A stretch of 64,000 nucleotides of DNA. Origin: Pycnopodia helianthoides. Taxonomy: Eukaryota; Echinodermata; Asteroidea; Forcipulatida; Asteriidae. Made by a program: the position numbers and the translations under genes. The notes below the pieces were generated by a model. The model saw nothing but the letters and a program-made list of their open reading frames with translations, was not told where the DNA came from and ran no database searches. Position 1 is the first letter of the stretch; each line of letters begins with the position of its first letter. Positions 1 to 10,835 of the stretch are shown piece by piece. The stretch spans positions 7,748,597 to 7,812,596 of the forward strand of contig CM063244.1 in the NCBI GenBank assembly GCA_032158295.1, read 5' to 3'.

Positions 1-760
1 TACCATTTCTGAGTTTCTCGTTAATTGTTGTGATTTGTTGTTGTAATTATTATCAAGTGTGGTATTCTTTCCGAACGACCTTGAACCAGGTGCATTGGGA
101 TTGGGGTAACTTTAGGTGACTATTATAGTATATGACTATAGGGCGTGGATTTGTTGTTTGTTTTCTTCTGGTTGGTAAAGTTTTATTGGCATTCCACGAG
201 CTGATCAAAAGGCTGCAGTTACATTGGAAAGGATTCAGAATCGAATCCAACCAAATTTAGTTTGGACTCATTATAATGATTTAGATTTAGTCAGTAACTT
301 ACAGCCTGTATCTACTCAGGCATCATGCTGTTTTTGGATGAGTTGCTCTCTGACCGACTTTTAAATTAATATTTCCCTATTGCCTTTACTTTTTTTATTT
401 TTTATTTTTGCAATGCAGTTTAATCCTTTTTTAAACAGTAGTTTATTTTGCCTTATGTTGTAAGACCAATAAACTGAATTGAGTTGAATTAACACAAAAA
501 CACAAATTGCTTTCATTCATAGCAGTGCTATGATTTCTATATTTTCCTATCCTATTCCCTTTTACAGTTGAATAGTGTGGTTTCTTTACAGCTATCAGGA
601 TGACACTTTCTGTTTCCACGTGTTCAAAATATTTATTAATTTAGAATCAATATTACACATTTCCTTCCACAAATCCTTTATAGTAAACTCTCAACAAGAT
701 AAACAATGTTAAAAAGACATTACAAACAAAACTAAATAACTGCAAAAACAACAATAACCA
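1..760. other. Intergenic, no gene seen
   Basis: AT-rich sequence with no convincing exon. The stretch around 440-495 (a polyadenylation-like AATAAA context followed by degenerate TTGAGTTGAATTAA) resembles the 3' tail of a non-LTR element, but no coding remnant precedes it. Confidence 0.5.
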
Positions 761-761
761 G

Positions 762-925
762 GCCTGACATACTTTGTTCCTGAAGGGCAGGGCAATTTTC
801 CTTAGTAAAGGGCACCTCTACTCTATGAGAAAAATAGTGTTTTTACTGGAACATTTCAAAGGGCACCAAAAAAGATGCAAATTTACCAGCCGGGCATTTA
901 GGAAAGTGCCTCCAAACACTGAAAA
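762..925 (+). repeat. Interspersed repeat family I, copy 1
   Basis: Shares with 5,125-5,275, 47,055-47,355, 59,921-60,010 and the reverse-oriented 20,157-20,295 a block built from 'GGCCTG...', 'AGGGCA(A/G)GG', 'AAAGGGCAC' and 'GGGGCACCA'. No coding capacity is visible. The type is unknown; it is recognised only from its recurrence in this window. Confidence 0.6.
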
Positions 926-1119
926 AATACATGACATCTAACATATTGTACTAGATGTAAGCATTTGGTCTTGTTTTCTTTTGTAAAGCACACATGTATA
1001 CAAAATCAGTAATTGACCCAATATAGGCTATTTATGAAATAATAAACCATTCAATAAAAGTATGTCAAAAAAAGGGAATCTCCAAAGATTGCCTAAAAAG
1101 GTGACTTTTCAAACTTCTG

Positions 1120-1340
1120 TGGTGCTTGTGAATGCTGCGGCCAGAGGTGCAGTTGGTACCCGCTGTCATCTTGCTAAACGTGGATAGATTCAACGTTCTT
1201 GATGAAAATATTGCAACTTTTTTTGTTGCCTTTTTTTCTCAACAAGTACGCATAGACACTCTATTCAGTTGTGACTTTTATTGTATCTTTCTTGATATTT
1301 GTTTGCAAATAAGTCAGCACTAGGGCCTATATGTTGGAAA
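1120..1340 (+). repeat. Interspersed repeat family H, copy 1 (partial)
   Basis: Contains the family signature 'GAATGCTG(C)GGCC', 'GTTGGTACCC', 'GTGGAT(A/G)GATTCAACG' and 'AAGTACGCATAGACACT'. It is shared with 26,785-27,235, 44,328-44,692 and 60,835-61,512. The 5' part of the element is missing or too diverged to see. Confidence 0.6.
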
Positions 1341-2344
1341 AAAAACCCTGATCGAACCATGGCTACCTCCATGATGAAACAAACCAACTTAAAGAGGAAC
1401 TTCCTATTATGTCCTACTTAAAGGCTTTTGACATATCACTGTTTGTTACAAAATGCTTAAGCCCCATGGATCGTAATAACAGAGATCACGTAAGGCTGTC
1501 TCAGCGGATGATGTCATGGTTTGCTTTTAGCTCAAATGAGCTCAAGCAGCCAAGGCTGTTGGGGGGCCTCAAAATGTAGGGCCGATAAGAACGTGCACGA
1601 AACTACTGATGTAAGGCATTTGCAGATTTTTTATTGTTTTCACTAAAATGGGATCACAAAATTAGGTTTTCTAGGTCGATTTTATGGTGTGTTTATTTAA
1701 AAGTGTTAAAAATGAAGTAACTAGAGTAACTCTAAATGCTTTTGTTTTAAAACAAACACTCAAAACATATGCAGGCGTTAAGAAAAATGCCCCCCCCCCA
1801 CCCAATCATCGGAAGAAGGCCGGCTTTAAAGAAAAAGAGGTTTCTTGGCCCCATCCATTGCATTTTTCATGCTGCCTGGATACTTAGTTTTTATTTAAAA
1901 GCAAATTTAATGTAGAGAAATACAACAAAATCAACATTGCAAGACATTTCCAAAGTCTTTTTTGTTTGATCAAGAGATAGTAGCAAGATTTTTTGAAAAT
2001 ACTCTCGTCATCTTAAGAGTAAAAATCTGCCATCTTGCATTAGAAGAAAGAGAGAGAGAGAGAAAAAAGGCCTCCTCTTCCTTTCTTCCAAAAAAGGCCA
2101 AACAATAAACTATTTTGAAACATTTTTGTGTTTGTCCTTATACATGTACTAACGCAATTTTGCATAATAAATTAATAGTAATAGATTAGAAAGAAAAACA
2201 AAATAACAATCCCCCCCCCAAAAAAGAAGCTTACCCCAAAAACCAGGATGCTTTAATAAATGTAATAAATTCATAGTCATTGATAAGAAAGAGGAAAACG
2301 AAACCTGAATGATAACCCCCCACCCCCCACCCCCCAAAAAGAAA

Positions 2345-2545
2345 AAAAAGTGAACAATTGGCTTGAACCTGTGACGGTGCTAACTGAGCTGTCTAACCCT
2401 AATGTTGGCAGCCTATTTTGTAAATTTTTTTGTTTGGGGGGGGGGTGGGGAGTCAGAAGCCATTCAACCTGTAACTGCAGTATTATAGCCAGGGATCACA
2501 CCCAAGTTTACGATACAACCCAGGCTGTATTACCTCCACTAACAA
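2345..2545 (-). repeat. tRNA-derived SINE S1, reverse copy
   Basis: Read on the minus strand, it has a tRNA-like head (complement of 'ACTGAGCTGTCTAACCC' and 'GGCTTGAACCTG') followed by the family body containing 'CCTAATGTTGGC', 'AGTCAGAAGCCAT' and 'CACCCAAGTTTACG'. The same body is seen at 38,222-38,390. Confidence 0.6.
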
Positions 2546-2569
2546 CAACAAGGATCATTGACAAAATAA

Positions 2570-2714
2570 GGAGACCGCCAACATTAGGGCTAGATGGCTC
2601 AGTAGGTAGAGCGCTCGCATGTTAATCTGGAGGTTTCAGGTTCAAGCTCACGTTTTTTTTATATCCTACTGTCAAAAGGCCACACAAATCTCCCCCTGGT
2701 GGAACAATAAAGTT

Positions 2715-2773
<59 letters not shown>

Positions 2774-2775
2774 CA
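2570..2775 (+). repeat. tRNA-derived SINE S1 with (TATC)n tail
   Basis: The head at 2,587-2,650 carries an RNA polymerase III A box ('TGGCTCAGTAGG') and B box ('GGTTCAAGCTC'). The anticodon-loop equivalent reads ATGTTAATC, as in tRNA-Asn. The cloverleaf is degraded and is followed by a T run and a TATC microsatellite, so this is a retroposon and not a tRNA gene. Related heads lie at 34,980-35,050, 38,222-38,285 and 38,505-38,600. Confidence 0.75.
2716..2774. repeat. (TATC)n microsatellite
   Basis: About 14 uninterrupted TATC units form the tail of the preceding SINE. Length polymorphism is expected. Confidence 0.95.
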
Positions 2776-2859
2776 ATTACAGCAAAACCAGGCAATAGAT
2801 GTTGGAGGATTTGTAGTGGTTTATTCTAGGGTTAATAATAATTGTACACCATATTTAAG

Positions 2860-3160
2860 GAAGTTGGGGAGGGGGCAGGGCGTTTGCTGCAGCTGCTCCT
2901 CATTTCTGGAACTTGTTACTGCTCCACATTCAAACATCTACAGTGCATGTAGTTCTTAAAGCGCTTTTAAATCTCAATTCAAAACGCATTTGATGTCTCT
3001 GGCCTTTTCTCGCTCATTGTAATTGCATTTTTATTGTAATAATCCCATGTATGTAATTGTAAGTTTTGTATTGTTTTGTGTTGTATTCTTGTAGGCGCCT
3101 TGAACACTCTAAGGGTGGATACGTGCTATAAATGTTGTTATTATTAATTAATTATTAATT
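2860..3160 (+). mobile_element. 3' end of a CR1/L2-type non-LTR retrotransposon
   Basis: In one frame, 2,877-2,990 reads R-A-F-A-A-A-A-P-H-F-W-N-L-L and then L-K-A-L-L-N-L-N-S-K. This is a degraded form of the (S/A)AAPxLWNxLP...FKxxLKTHLF motif that ends the reverse-transcriptase ORF of CR1/L2-clade LINEs. It is followed by a non-coding tail typical of those elements ('TGTAGGCGCCTTGAACACT', 'CGTGCTATAAATG', then ATT repeats). The copy is 5'-truncated and dead. Confidence 0.7.
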
Positions 3161-4424
3161 CATTATAATACAACTCAGTACCTTGTGTGATGACAGGTAG
3201 TTAATACATGTATGTGAGTAGTCTGTTTTTCATAAAGCGCTGTATAAATGTTCTGTAGTCATTTTGTTCAGTTAATACTTTAGGCCTATTTCCTTGTTGT
3301 GTTGAATATTGATGTCACTTGTTAGTAAGAATAGCCAAGAATTATTATGTCCCAACACCACGTTAACAACATTTAAAGTAATCAATTTTTTTATTTACAT
3401 CCGTTTCACCTCCACAGAACTATTCACTTAACTGTTGCACAAAATGAACATAATAAACTGAACCTGGTATGCCTGGCATACATGTACAGCAATTTGCTGT
3501 ATGTGTTACTTCACAAGAGACAGACTGTAGACCTTGAACCGATGGAACGCAAACCATTCTTATGTAAATCCAACAGGTTTATTCCACGACTGGCTGAACT
3601 CTAAAGTCATCCAAGCAATGCAGTCTGCTTACTTAGAAATGTTATTGATACTTTTTGTTGACTCTGATCTGGCATGATGGTGGGCTTAACATTGGCAAAC
3701 ACAGACAGAAAGGTGTGGGGGGAATTCCGCTGAAAATTTGTACATTTCCTTATTTTTTGTTTCCTGGTGAAAACGTTTCTTTCAAACGTCTAGGCCTATA
3801 CGATTCAATTTGATTTACATGGTGTGAAAGTTGCTTGTTGCAAATGAAGCCTGATAGTTATAATGATGTTGCTTCAACTTACAAGTACATTTTTGGCTCG
3901 GACATTTTTGGTGCATTATTGGTTTAGTTTATTCAAAATGCAAACATTCTTGTAAATATTCAAAACATAATATTAGCAGAGGACGACTTGAAGGTACTGA
4001 CAACTGAAAGATACACTATTTATCGCTGTCGATAAATATTTACACTGGTTAGAACTACTGTTGTGCACGCGTACAAGTAAAATTATTCACATTTTAACAC
4101 AATGTCATACCTTGTCTTTTGACTTTCGCTGAGTATGCAAAGTTGATGAAAGTAAAAAATTGCAGGATCCTCAGGCCTTTTGCATAGTTTTGAGTTCTGT
4201 ACTTAACAAGTTGCATTCAGGGGTGTTTTAAAATGTTGTTATTTTTATACATGTATCTTTCTGGTAATGAAACCAAGCCCTCCAAACCCCAACTACCCCC
4301 CCAAAAAAAAACCACAAAAAACCCCAAAACCACAACACCATACACCTCAAAACAACAACAAACAAACAACAACAACAACGATCTTGCACTGTGACCTGTA
4401 ATGTTAGAGAAGGTGTTGATGAAG

Positions 4425-4570
4425 ATATTAATGAAGAAATATCAGTTTTATATGTGGGTGGGAAAACCCCCAAATTGGGAAATCCATCAATTAGAGACTG
4501 AAAACCCAATCCAGGATTCGAACCAGGCAGGGAGGAACCCACTCAGCCAAACTGAATGCCTATGTTTGCA
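4425..4570 (-). repeat. tRNA-derived SINE S3, reverse copy
   Basis: On the minus strand a B box-like 'GGTTCGAATCCTGG' is followed by the body 'GGGTTTTCAGTCTCTAA' and 'CCCAATTTGGGGG'. The same body follows the forward tRNA-like head at 50,668-50,870 and the reverse copy at 60,225-60,435. Confidence 0.65.
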
Positions 4571-4661
4571 GCATATTTTCGTGTGAATAATCAGAAACTT
4601 AATCTTAGGAACGGACGACTTAAAATACTTAGAAAGTGGTTTATAAAGCATTTGTATTTTT

Positions 4662-5046
4662 AAAAAGGAACATTACAGAATTGGTAAGAAAAAAACTTAC
4701 TTTTTGATCACAGATTTACATAAAACTTACACGGTCTAATGATGATGATAGTAGAAAACATCCCTTGAAATATTTCTGTCTGAAACGCCATATTTGATGA
4801 GAAATGAATGAACTAATTTTCCGATTGGAGTTTATCGCTCAGTGATTGTTTTATTCAATTTTTGAATCTATATGATTTCATGCAAATGTGTAATCGGTTT
4901 TTCACTATTTTCTCGTGACCCAGATGGCCGATCGATCTCAAACTTCTACAGGTTTGTCAGTTTATGTATATGATGGATTACATAAAGTGCTTACACTGCC
5001 AGCAACTGTTTTGTTTGCAAAAACCAATTCTGTAATGTTCCTTTAA
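4662..5046 (+). mobile_element. MITE family D, copy 1
   Basis: About 385 bp bounded by terminal inverted repeats AAGGAACATTACAGAATTGG and its complement CCAATTCTGTAATGTTCCTT. It is non-coding. Internal blocks shared with families A-C include 'ACATAAAACTTAC' and 'TCTACAGGTTTGTCAG'. Copies lie at 13,331-13,722 (+) and 57,383-57,774 (-). Confidence 0.85.
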
Positions 5047-5124
5047 GAAAGTGTATAGGTGCCTACGTGTACAGTGCATGACTTTTTTAATATAAATATT
5101 ACGGTGTTAGAGTGGACCCACAGG

Positions 5125-5280
5125 CCTGAAGTTTCATCTTTGAGAGGGCAAGGCCGTTTCCATTTTGAAAGGGCACTTCCATTGCCAAATCAATAGCCTA
5201 TGGGAAACTTTTGAAGGGGCACCAAGGCCAGTACCAGGGCAACAGAGGCCGTGGCCTCTGTTTAATTCCAGTCCTGGACC
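5125..5280 (+). repeat. Interspersed repeat family I, copy 2
   Basis: The best-preserved small copy: 'GGCCTGAAGTTTCATC', 'AGGGCAAGGCCG', 'GAAAGGGCACTTCC', 'GGGGCACCAAGGCC' and 'GAGGCC.TGGCCTC' in order. Non-coding. Confidence 0.65.
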
Positions 5281-6390
5281 CCCATGTCTTGTTGACTGCA
5301 GTATCAGGGTTAGAGACTTTACCCAAGGCCTATCTTTTTACACAATTTAATAACTTTGTGAAAGGAGTTCTTGCTGTCATAGCCTGGTGACTAATGTTAG
5401 ACTCTAAAAAACCTCTGATGTTGTCATTATTTGATTACCCCCAAGGCCTCTGGACAAACACAGTTTAATAATAACTTGTTGAGGGGTGGGCTGGGGGGGG
5501 GGAGTTGCTTGTCTCTGAGATCTTTCTTCATGTAGATGTTTCGAATCCACTCACACAGCGACCTTGAACATAAGTTTTACACATTCCTGTAGTAAAGGAC
5601 TACTTTGAGTTAGTCACTCTTGTCAGGAAGGTTTTTTGGGAAGGGAATTTGTCAATTGACATATGAAAAAGCAGCTGTTAGTATTGAACAGCCTGCCAAT
5701 GCCATACTGGAAACGTGATTGAGAAAGGACCTAGAGATCCACCTGTTTTGGCCCAGCACCTGTCTTGGCAGGATCCAGGGGTGACTTCATACATGATGTG
5801 TATTTCAAGATTTCCCCTGTGGCATTATGTGTAGCTCAAGATGCTATCATCTGGGGGTATTGTATTTAAGTTGTTGAACTGGCTGTACCCTTCTTCCTCG
5901 ACCAGTGAACCAGTTTACTTCAGGATTAAAAATCCTTTTCTTTTTAGATTATTTTCTGTCAAAAACTTTTTTTTTTCCTAGCCATTAAACTCCATTTGGA
6001 CACCCATATATAGATTTTTTTCTCATTGACATTAGTAGATTTTAATGGCTCATATTTGTGTTACGGTCGTGGTTTTTTGAAGCACATTGAGACATTGGAA
6101 AGCCGTTATGTAATGGCCAATCATTGACCCATGCTCATTGGAATTAAAGCTGTAATGTAATGGCCAATCATTGACCCACGCTCAGTTGAACAGTCAGCAT
6201 CCCTGAGAGCGACGAAAGGCCTCATGATGACGCAGTATAATAAATCTTTACAAAATATTGGCTGGTTTTGAAAGTCTAAGACAAGTCCTTGATAAAGGCA
6301 TTAGGCAGTATAGCCACAAACCCATCCAAAAAGTTACTCCGTGCATTGTTTGCAGTGCCTTTTGCCCGGCGCCACAGAAATCATGACCCC

Positions 6391-6531
6391 ATGGACTCCG
6401 TGAAACAGTTGCCTGTGTCCGCACAATCCGCTATTGTGTCTCAGCACACGTGGCCTGTTGACTCGACCACCGGTCGCGATCCCAACACACACAGAAACTC
6501 AATTGCCAGTTTCATAAGACCATCGCTGCAG
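6391..6531 (+). CDS. Possible coding exon, unassigned
   Basis: This open stretch has noticeably higher GC than its surroundings. It starts at an ATG (M-D-S-V-K-Q-L-P-V-S) and runs to S-L-Q at a possible donor CAG|GTTGGG. The composition looks coding, but no known family is recognised. The donor is weak, and the resulting phase 0 end does not join the phase 1 exon at 7,109. It could equally be chance or an old retrocopy. Confidence 0.25.
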
Positions 6532-6835
6532 GTTGGGTGAGAGTTTTGCATCCTCCAAAAGTGAACTGGTTGTGGGATATGAATTTGTTATGTTGCAAGA
6601 CGGCACAAGTTCTTGGTTCATTGTGTTTTGCAGTGATTATTTCAAATTGACAAGAGTTAATGACGAGTTTGTCCATCAGTTTAGGATAACAAGTTACAGC
6701 ATAGAGACAGGACCACTATGGTTACAAAGAGCCACTTTGGGATTTGCATCAGGTGTATGTGTGGAAGAAAACTTCTAAAAACTCATTTTGGCAGACTATG
6801 TTAATTTTTTTTTAATCATTACACATCCAACAGCG

Positions 6836-6975
6836 TAATTAGCACCTAACAGGATGAGTAGGAGATGATGAAGAGATAGGCAGTTTTAGATGTGGGAGGA
6901 AAACCCTAATTGGGGAAAACCCACGCAATCAGGCATGTCAGGTACGGACTGAAAACCCAATCTGTATACATGAGC
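6836..6975 (-). repeat. SINE S3 fragment, reverse
   Basis: Contains the S3 body in reverse ('AGATGTGGGAGGAAAACCC', 'CCCACGCAATCAGG', 'GGACTGAAAACCCAAT') without a recognisable tRNA-like head. Confidence 0.5.
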
Positions 6976-7108
6976 TCGGACACCTTCCTGCAATCAGAGT
7001 GTGGCTATCTCCTGAAGATGGATTAGAGCATCGGATCAAAGATATGATACCCAGTTGTCATTACAAACCTCCTTAACAATCCAATCCTTCCAATTTATTC
7101 TGATGCAG

Positions 7109-7345
7109 ATTCCGATCCAGCTCCACAAGAAAGCTCCCAGCCAGCAGAAGAGGACAGTGCGCGACCCTTGCGTGTTGCGGACAGAGCCAAGCTCTTCGGT
7201 GGAGAAGACAAAAGAGCCAAGTTTCGTCCACCCCCAGAAAGACTTCCACCTGTCACCGCGGGTATCAAGTTCGGGGGTGTATGCAGCAGTAAATGGGGTC
7301 GGTCATTATCCACAGATAATGAGGATAACGAAGAGCACAACAAAA
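7109..7345 (+). CDS. Orphan internal coding exon (phase 1 to phase 1), protein family not recognised
   Basis: A 237-base open exon lies between a good acceptor (pyrimidine-rich, TGATGCAG|AT) and a strong donor (AAAA|GTAAGT). It encodes about 79 residues: an acidic Ser/Gln start (D-P-A-P-Q-E-S-S), then R-V-A-D-R-A-K-L-F-G-G-E-D-K-R, a proline patch R-P-P-P-E-R-L-P-P-V, then K-F-G-G-V-C-S-S-K-W-G-R, and an acidic end D-N-E-D-N-E-E-H. It lacks an initiator Met, so upstream exons are expected. Both phases are 1, compatible with FGD exons 2, 3 and 4 downstream. It may therefore be a 5' exon of a longer FGD isoform, though it could belong to a separate gene. It is clearly coding-like; the function is not known. 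Confidence 0.6.
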
Positions 7346-8868
7346 GTAAGTCAAAATTAGTTTTTTCTTTATTTTTCACTCCATATCTGTCGCATGATGA
7401 AACAAGCTCAGGCATGTTATAACAAACACATTACAGTATCGGACTCTAACATAACTTAACTTGTATGTCACGTACTAAATGTACTAATGTGCGGAATGAC
7501 CACATTTTTTGTGCGACATCATTCAATTGTGTCAATGCAACAATGCCCTATCTCGGCTATGTAATAATCTCGCACTAGGCTTCCTGCAAAGACGTTATAT
7601 CACCTCGGCGGTGCCCATAGGTTTTGTGTGTACATCCGGGCTATTAAGCGAGATACAGCGTTTTGGGCACTTTCAAACTGGAGAGTTACAAACACTCTCC
7701 AACAAGTTGGTTGCTGGATGCTGTAATTGCTTGAGACTACAACACTGTTGGCCTGAAGAAGTGGGAAAGATCATCTTTAAGACGGTTGATGTAATTGCAA
7801 CAGGGATCGAGAAAATTATTTTAGTTTGAACTCTTACACCTTAATGATGTTTAAGATGTACAAGTAGGAGTCTAGAGGAATGGAGACTGTGGGTACACCT
7901 CTAGTCTTGAGTCAAGACGCTACTATGCAATTTATGTATGAATGCACAGTGCCTGTTGGTGATTCAATCAGGAGTAACGTCATGCACCAAGACTACTCCA
8001 TCCCTTTCAGAGGATGGGCCACAGTTTATGGCTCCAGTCTTTGGTGCATCAGAGTTTCAGTGGTGTACCGTTATGATGAACAACAGATTGTAATATTGGT
8101 AATGGAATAATAACTTCACATTAAAAAATATTAAATTAATTGATTGATTGATCTCGATGCTGGCAACAAATCCAAATTACTTCAGCTTAGATGTTGGTTC
8201 TTGTAGGCACTTGTATTGCTGTTAATCTGCTGCTGCAGAGTAGGAGGCGGGGGGGGGGGGCGGCTGCTCATAGTTTCATCTTCACTATCGCTAATGATTG
8301 AGTTAAGTTTGGCCTCAACGTTGGAGTACCAATAGTACCTGCTCTAGTCATTGTCAGGAGACTGCAGGGTGTTTGAGATGTTTTTCTTCAGGGTAGGGCT
8401 AGGATCCAGTGTTGAATGGAAACTTTTCTGATTGGTGCCTCTGATGGTTCATGGGTGTGGATTGGCTGATTGAGGGGAATTGTTGGATTTGAAATGATCT
8501 TATTACAAGATGAACTGGAGACTTTGGGACACTAGGTGGCAGCAGACCTACCAGGTAATTTTCGATTTTTTTTGTTTTTAAATTGTAGTTCTGAGCGTGC
8601 GCACATTTTCAAGTACACTGGACTTACCTGGTAAGAGTGCTGCCCATTCCCAAAAGTCACCCGTTGTGAGACTCAATTTTGATTTTGTCTGCCATGGAAA
8701 GTAATTTTTTTTGGTTAATGTACCATTTTGTCTTCTTTTAAATATCTTTCTCACTCAGTTCTTATGTTAAGAAAGACAAATCATGTATGTGTCCGTCTTT
8801 CAGTCATGGAAAAAAAAACCTTCCGTCGTCGATAATTTTGATTTCACTCTCATGGATAAAGCAGTGAG
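7346..8868. other. Non-coding stretch, low repeat content recognised
   Basis: No supported exon. It holds an 11-base G run around 8,251-8,261 and an ATTG-type simple tail near 8,138-8,150. I see no element boundary that can be supported. Confidence 0.4.
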
Positions 8869-9066
8869 TGCGGAGTGCTTTAAAGAGACACATTGCCTAC
8901 AGATCGTGTTAGTTCACGAAGTGAAAGGAAAACCACACAATTTTTCGAGGGATATTTGTGTGAATCATTCTTTTCTACTTTCAAAACATCTTTCCAACCA
9001 AATTCATTTCAAAACAAATGCTTTGTATAGGTAAAAGTGCCCAATCCGAAGGCAACGTGTCCCAAG
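8869..9066 (+). mobile_element. MITE family E, internally deleted copy
   Basis: Starts with the family E terminus (TTTAAAGAGACACATTGCC), then jumps directly to the centre and right arm of the foldback ('GTGTTAGTTCACGAAGTG', 'TCCAACCAAATTCATTTC', 'CCGAAGGCAACGTGTCCC'). Most of the left arm is missing. Full copies lie at 10,084-10,473 and 15,398-15,750. Confidence 0.65.
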
Positions 9067-9377
9067 ATCCATGTGAAGTTCAAACCAAAACAACGGTTGG
9101 ATGAGTCGGCCTTATGTTTTTATGACGATAAAGGTCCCTGATGCCTAAATTTCCTCGTGAATGAAAACAGAAGTTGATTTAGATGTGCTGCTACCACTGT
9201 GTTTCCTCGAGTTGTAACCAATTGACCCCATTTATTTTGACAGCAAAAACTTTCGTGGCTTTTGTTTTGTTTTTGGATAACCAGGATGGAAGGTTCTCAT
9301 GTTTCCGACAGAGGAAATAGTTATATCCTTACAAAGTAACACAAGCTTTGCTGTTTTCCTTCCCCCCATGGTGGGTT

Positions 9378-9734
9378 ATAGGCCCTGTACACTATTGGTA
9401 AGATCGAAAAACACAAATGTTCACAGATTCACACATAACTTACATGATTTAAAGTAATTAATGGTAGAAAGGGTCCCTTAAAATATTTCTGCCTAAAATG
9501 CTATCGTTTCTGAGAAATGAATAAAACAATAGTTTTTATCGCGCGCGATAATAAACTCGATGTTTGAAAACCAGAAAACACATAAGGTCTCTTTTCACTT
9601 TTGACCTCGATGACCAATTGAGCTCAATTTTCCACAGGTTTTTAATTTCATGTATATAATGGTTAATCACACAAAACATGAACTTTGTTTGCGACTGTTT
9701 TGTCAGCTCAACCAATCCTGTATAATACCTTTAA
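9378..9734 (-). mobile_element. MITE family B, copy 3 (reverse)
   Basis: The left end GGCCCTGTACACTATTGGTA and the right end ending ATAATACCTTTAA are the mirror of the ends at 10,858-11,199. Internal shared blocks include 'CACATAACTTACATGATTT', the palindromic 'TATCGCGCGCGATAATA' and 'CAATTGAGCTCAA'. Its right edge abuts family C copy 1 at a single TTAA. Confidence 0.8.
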
Positions 9735-10087
9735 AGGGTGTGTACAACATTGGTAAGATTGAAAGTATAACTGTTCACAGATTTGCACATAATTTACATG
9801 GTATAAAGATGGTCATGGTGGGAAAACTTCCCTTGAATCGGTTTTGCTTGAAATGCTTTTAGTTTTTAGAGGAATGAGTACAACAGTTACTTTTTCATCT
9901 CATGGAGTCCAATACCTGGTGTTTGAAAACATAAGTTTTTTTCTTTCTTTCTCCCTATTTTCTTGTGACTCCAGTGACTTATTGAGCGTTAACTTTTACA
10001 GGTATTGTATTTCTTGTATGTGTTTGGTCACATTAAGTGCGGACACTGGTCATTGGACTGTATTGGATGTTGTCTGTGTGCTTTTAA
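9731..10087 (+). mobile_element. MITE family C, copy 1
   Basis: TTAA at 9,731-9,734 and 10,084-10,087. The left end is AAGGGTGTGTACAACATTGG. Internal blocks are 'CAGATTTGCACATAA', 'ATGGTATAAAGATGGTCAT' and 'TTGTGACTCCAGTGAC'. It is the middle of three abutting elements. Relatives lie at 15,750-16,085, 59,606-59,800 and 62,715-63,066. Confidence 0.75.
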
Positions 10088-10473
10088 AGGTACACGTTGC
10101 CTTGAATCGGCCGAGTTGGTCTATAAAAAGCGTTTGTAAACCGTTTGTTATAAAACGCATATGGTTAGAAAGATGTTTTTAAAGTCTAATACAATGATCA
10201 ACACAAATATGCCTCGAAATTGCGTGGTTTTCCTTTTACATCGTTAACTAACACAGTCGGCCATTTTATGGAGTCAACCTTTTGACTCCACAAAATGGCC
10301 GACGTGTTAGTTCGCAAAGTTCAAGGAAAACCAAGCAATTTCGAGGCATATTTGTGTGGATCATTGTATTCTACTTTTAAAACATCTTTCTAACCATTAG
10401 CATTTTATAACAAACGGTTATAAACGCTTTGTATAGACCAACTCGATCGACCCAAGGCAATGTGTACCTTTAA
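10084..10473 (+). mobile_element. MITE family E, copy 1: full-length foldback
   Basis: TTAA at both edges (10,084-10,087 and 10,470-10,473). Almost the whole element is one inverted repeat: the left arm starts AAGGTACACGTTGCCTTG and the right arm ends CAAGGCAATGTGTACCTT. The centre at 10,256-10,312 folds as GTCGGCCATTTTATGGAGTC against GACTCCACAAAATGGCCGAC. The arms are about 190 bp each. Non-coding. Confidence 0.85.
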
Positions 10474-10835
10474 GGTTACTTTGCAACACTTTTTTTCTCT
10501 CTGACAAGAAGGAACCAGTTCAGCTCCATTTTTTTTACGTATTTACAATCAAAATCTACAATTTAAAATTTACATCACGTTAATACAATCAATGTCGAAA
10601 TAAAAGTAAATGTTGACAACATCTATTGAAATTAAATTATAATGCGATAAGATCCCATAAAAAAAACCGGAGACAAACTAATTTTTAAGTTGAAAAACGA
10701 TACTGGTTTGCTTCACTGCGCATAAGGCATTGTTCTTATAAAGTAGTCAGTGAAAAACCTTTTTTGTCAGGCCTTTTGTCTCCATGGTGATGAATTTCTT
10801 CAGATTTCTCTTTTACACCCTACCCCAGAATATCT

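Noticed and set aside
2587..2650. tRNA gene
   Set aside because: A and B boxes are present, but stems do not close and the copy has a SINE body and TATC tail. The same holds for the tRNA-like heads at 39,714, 40,325, 48,121, 50,668 and 61,108.
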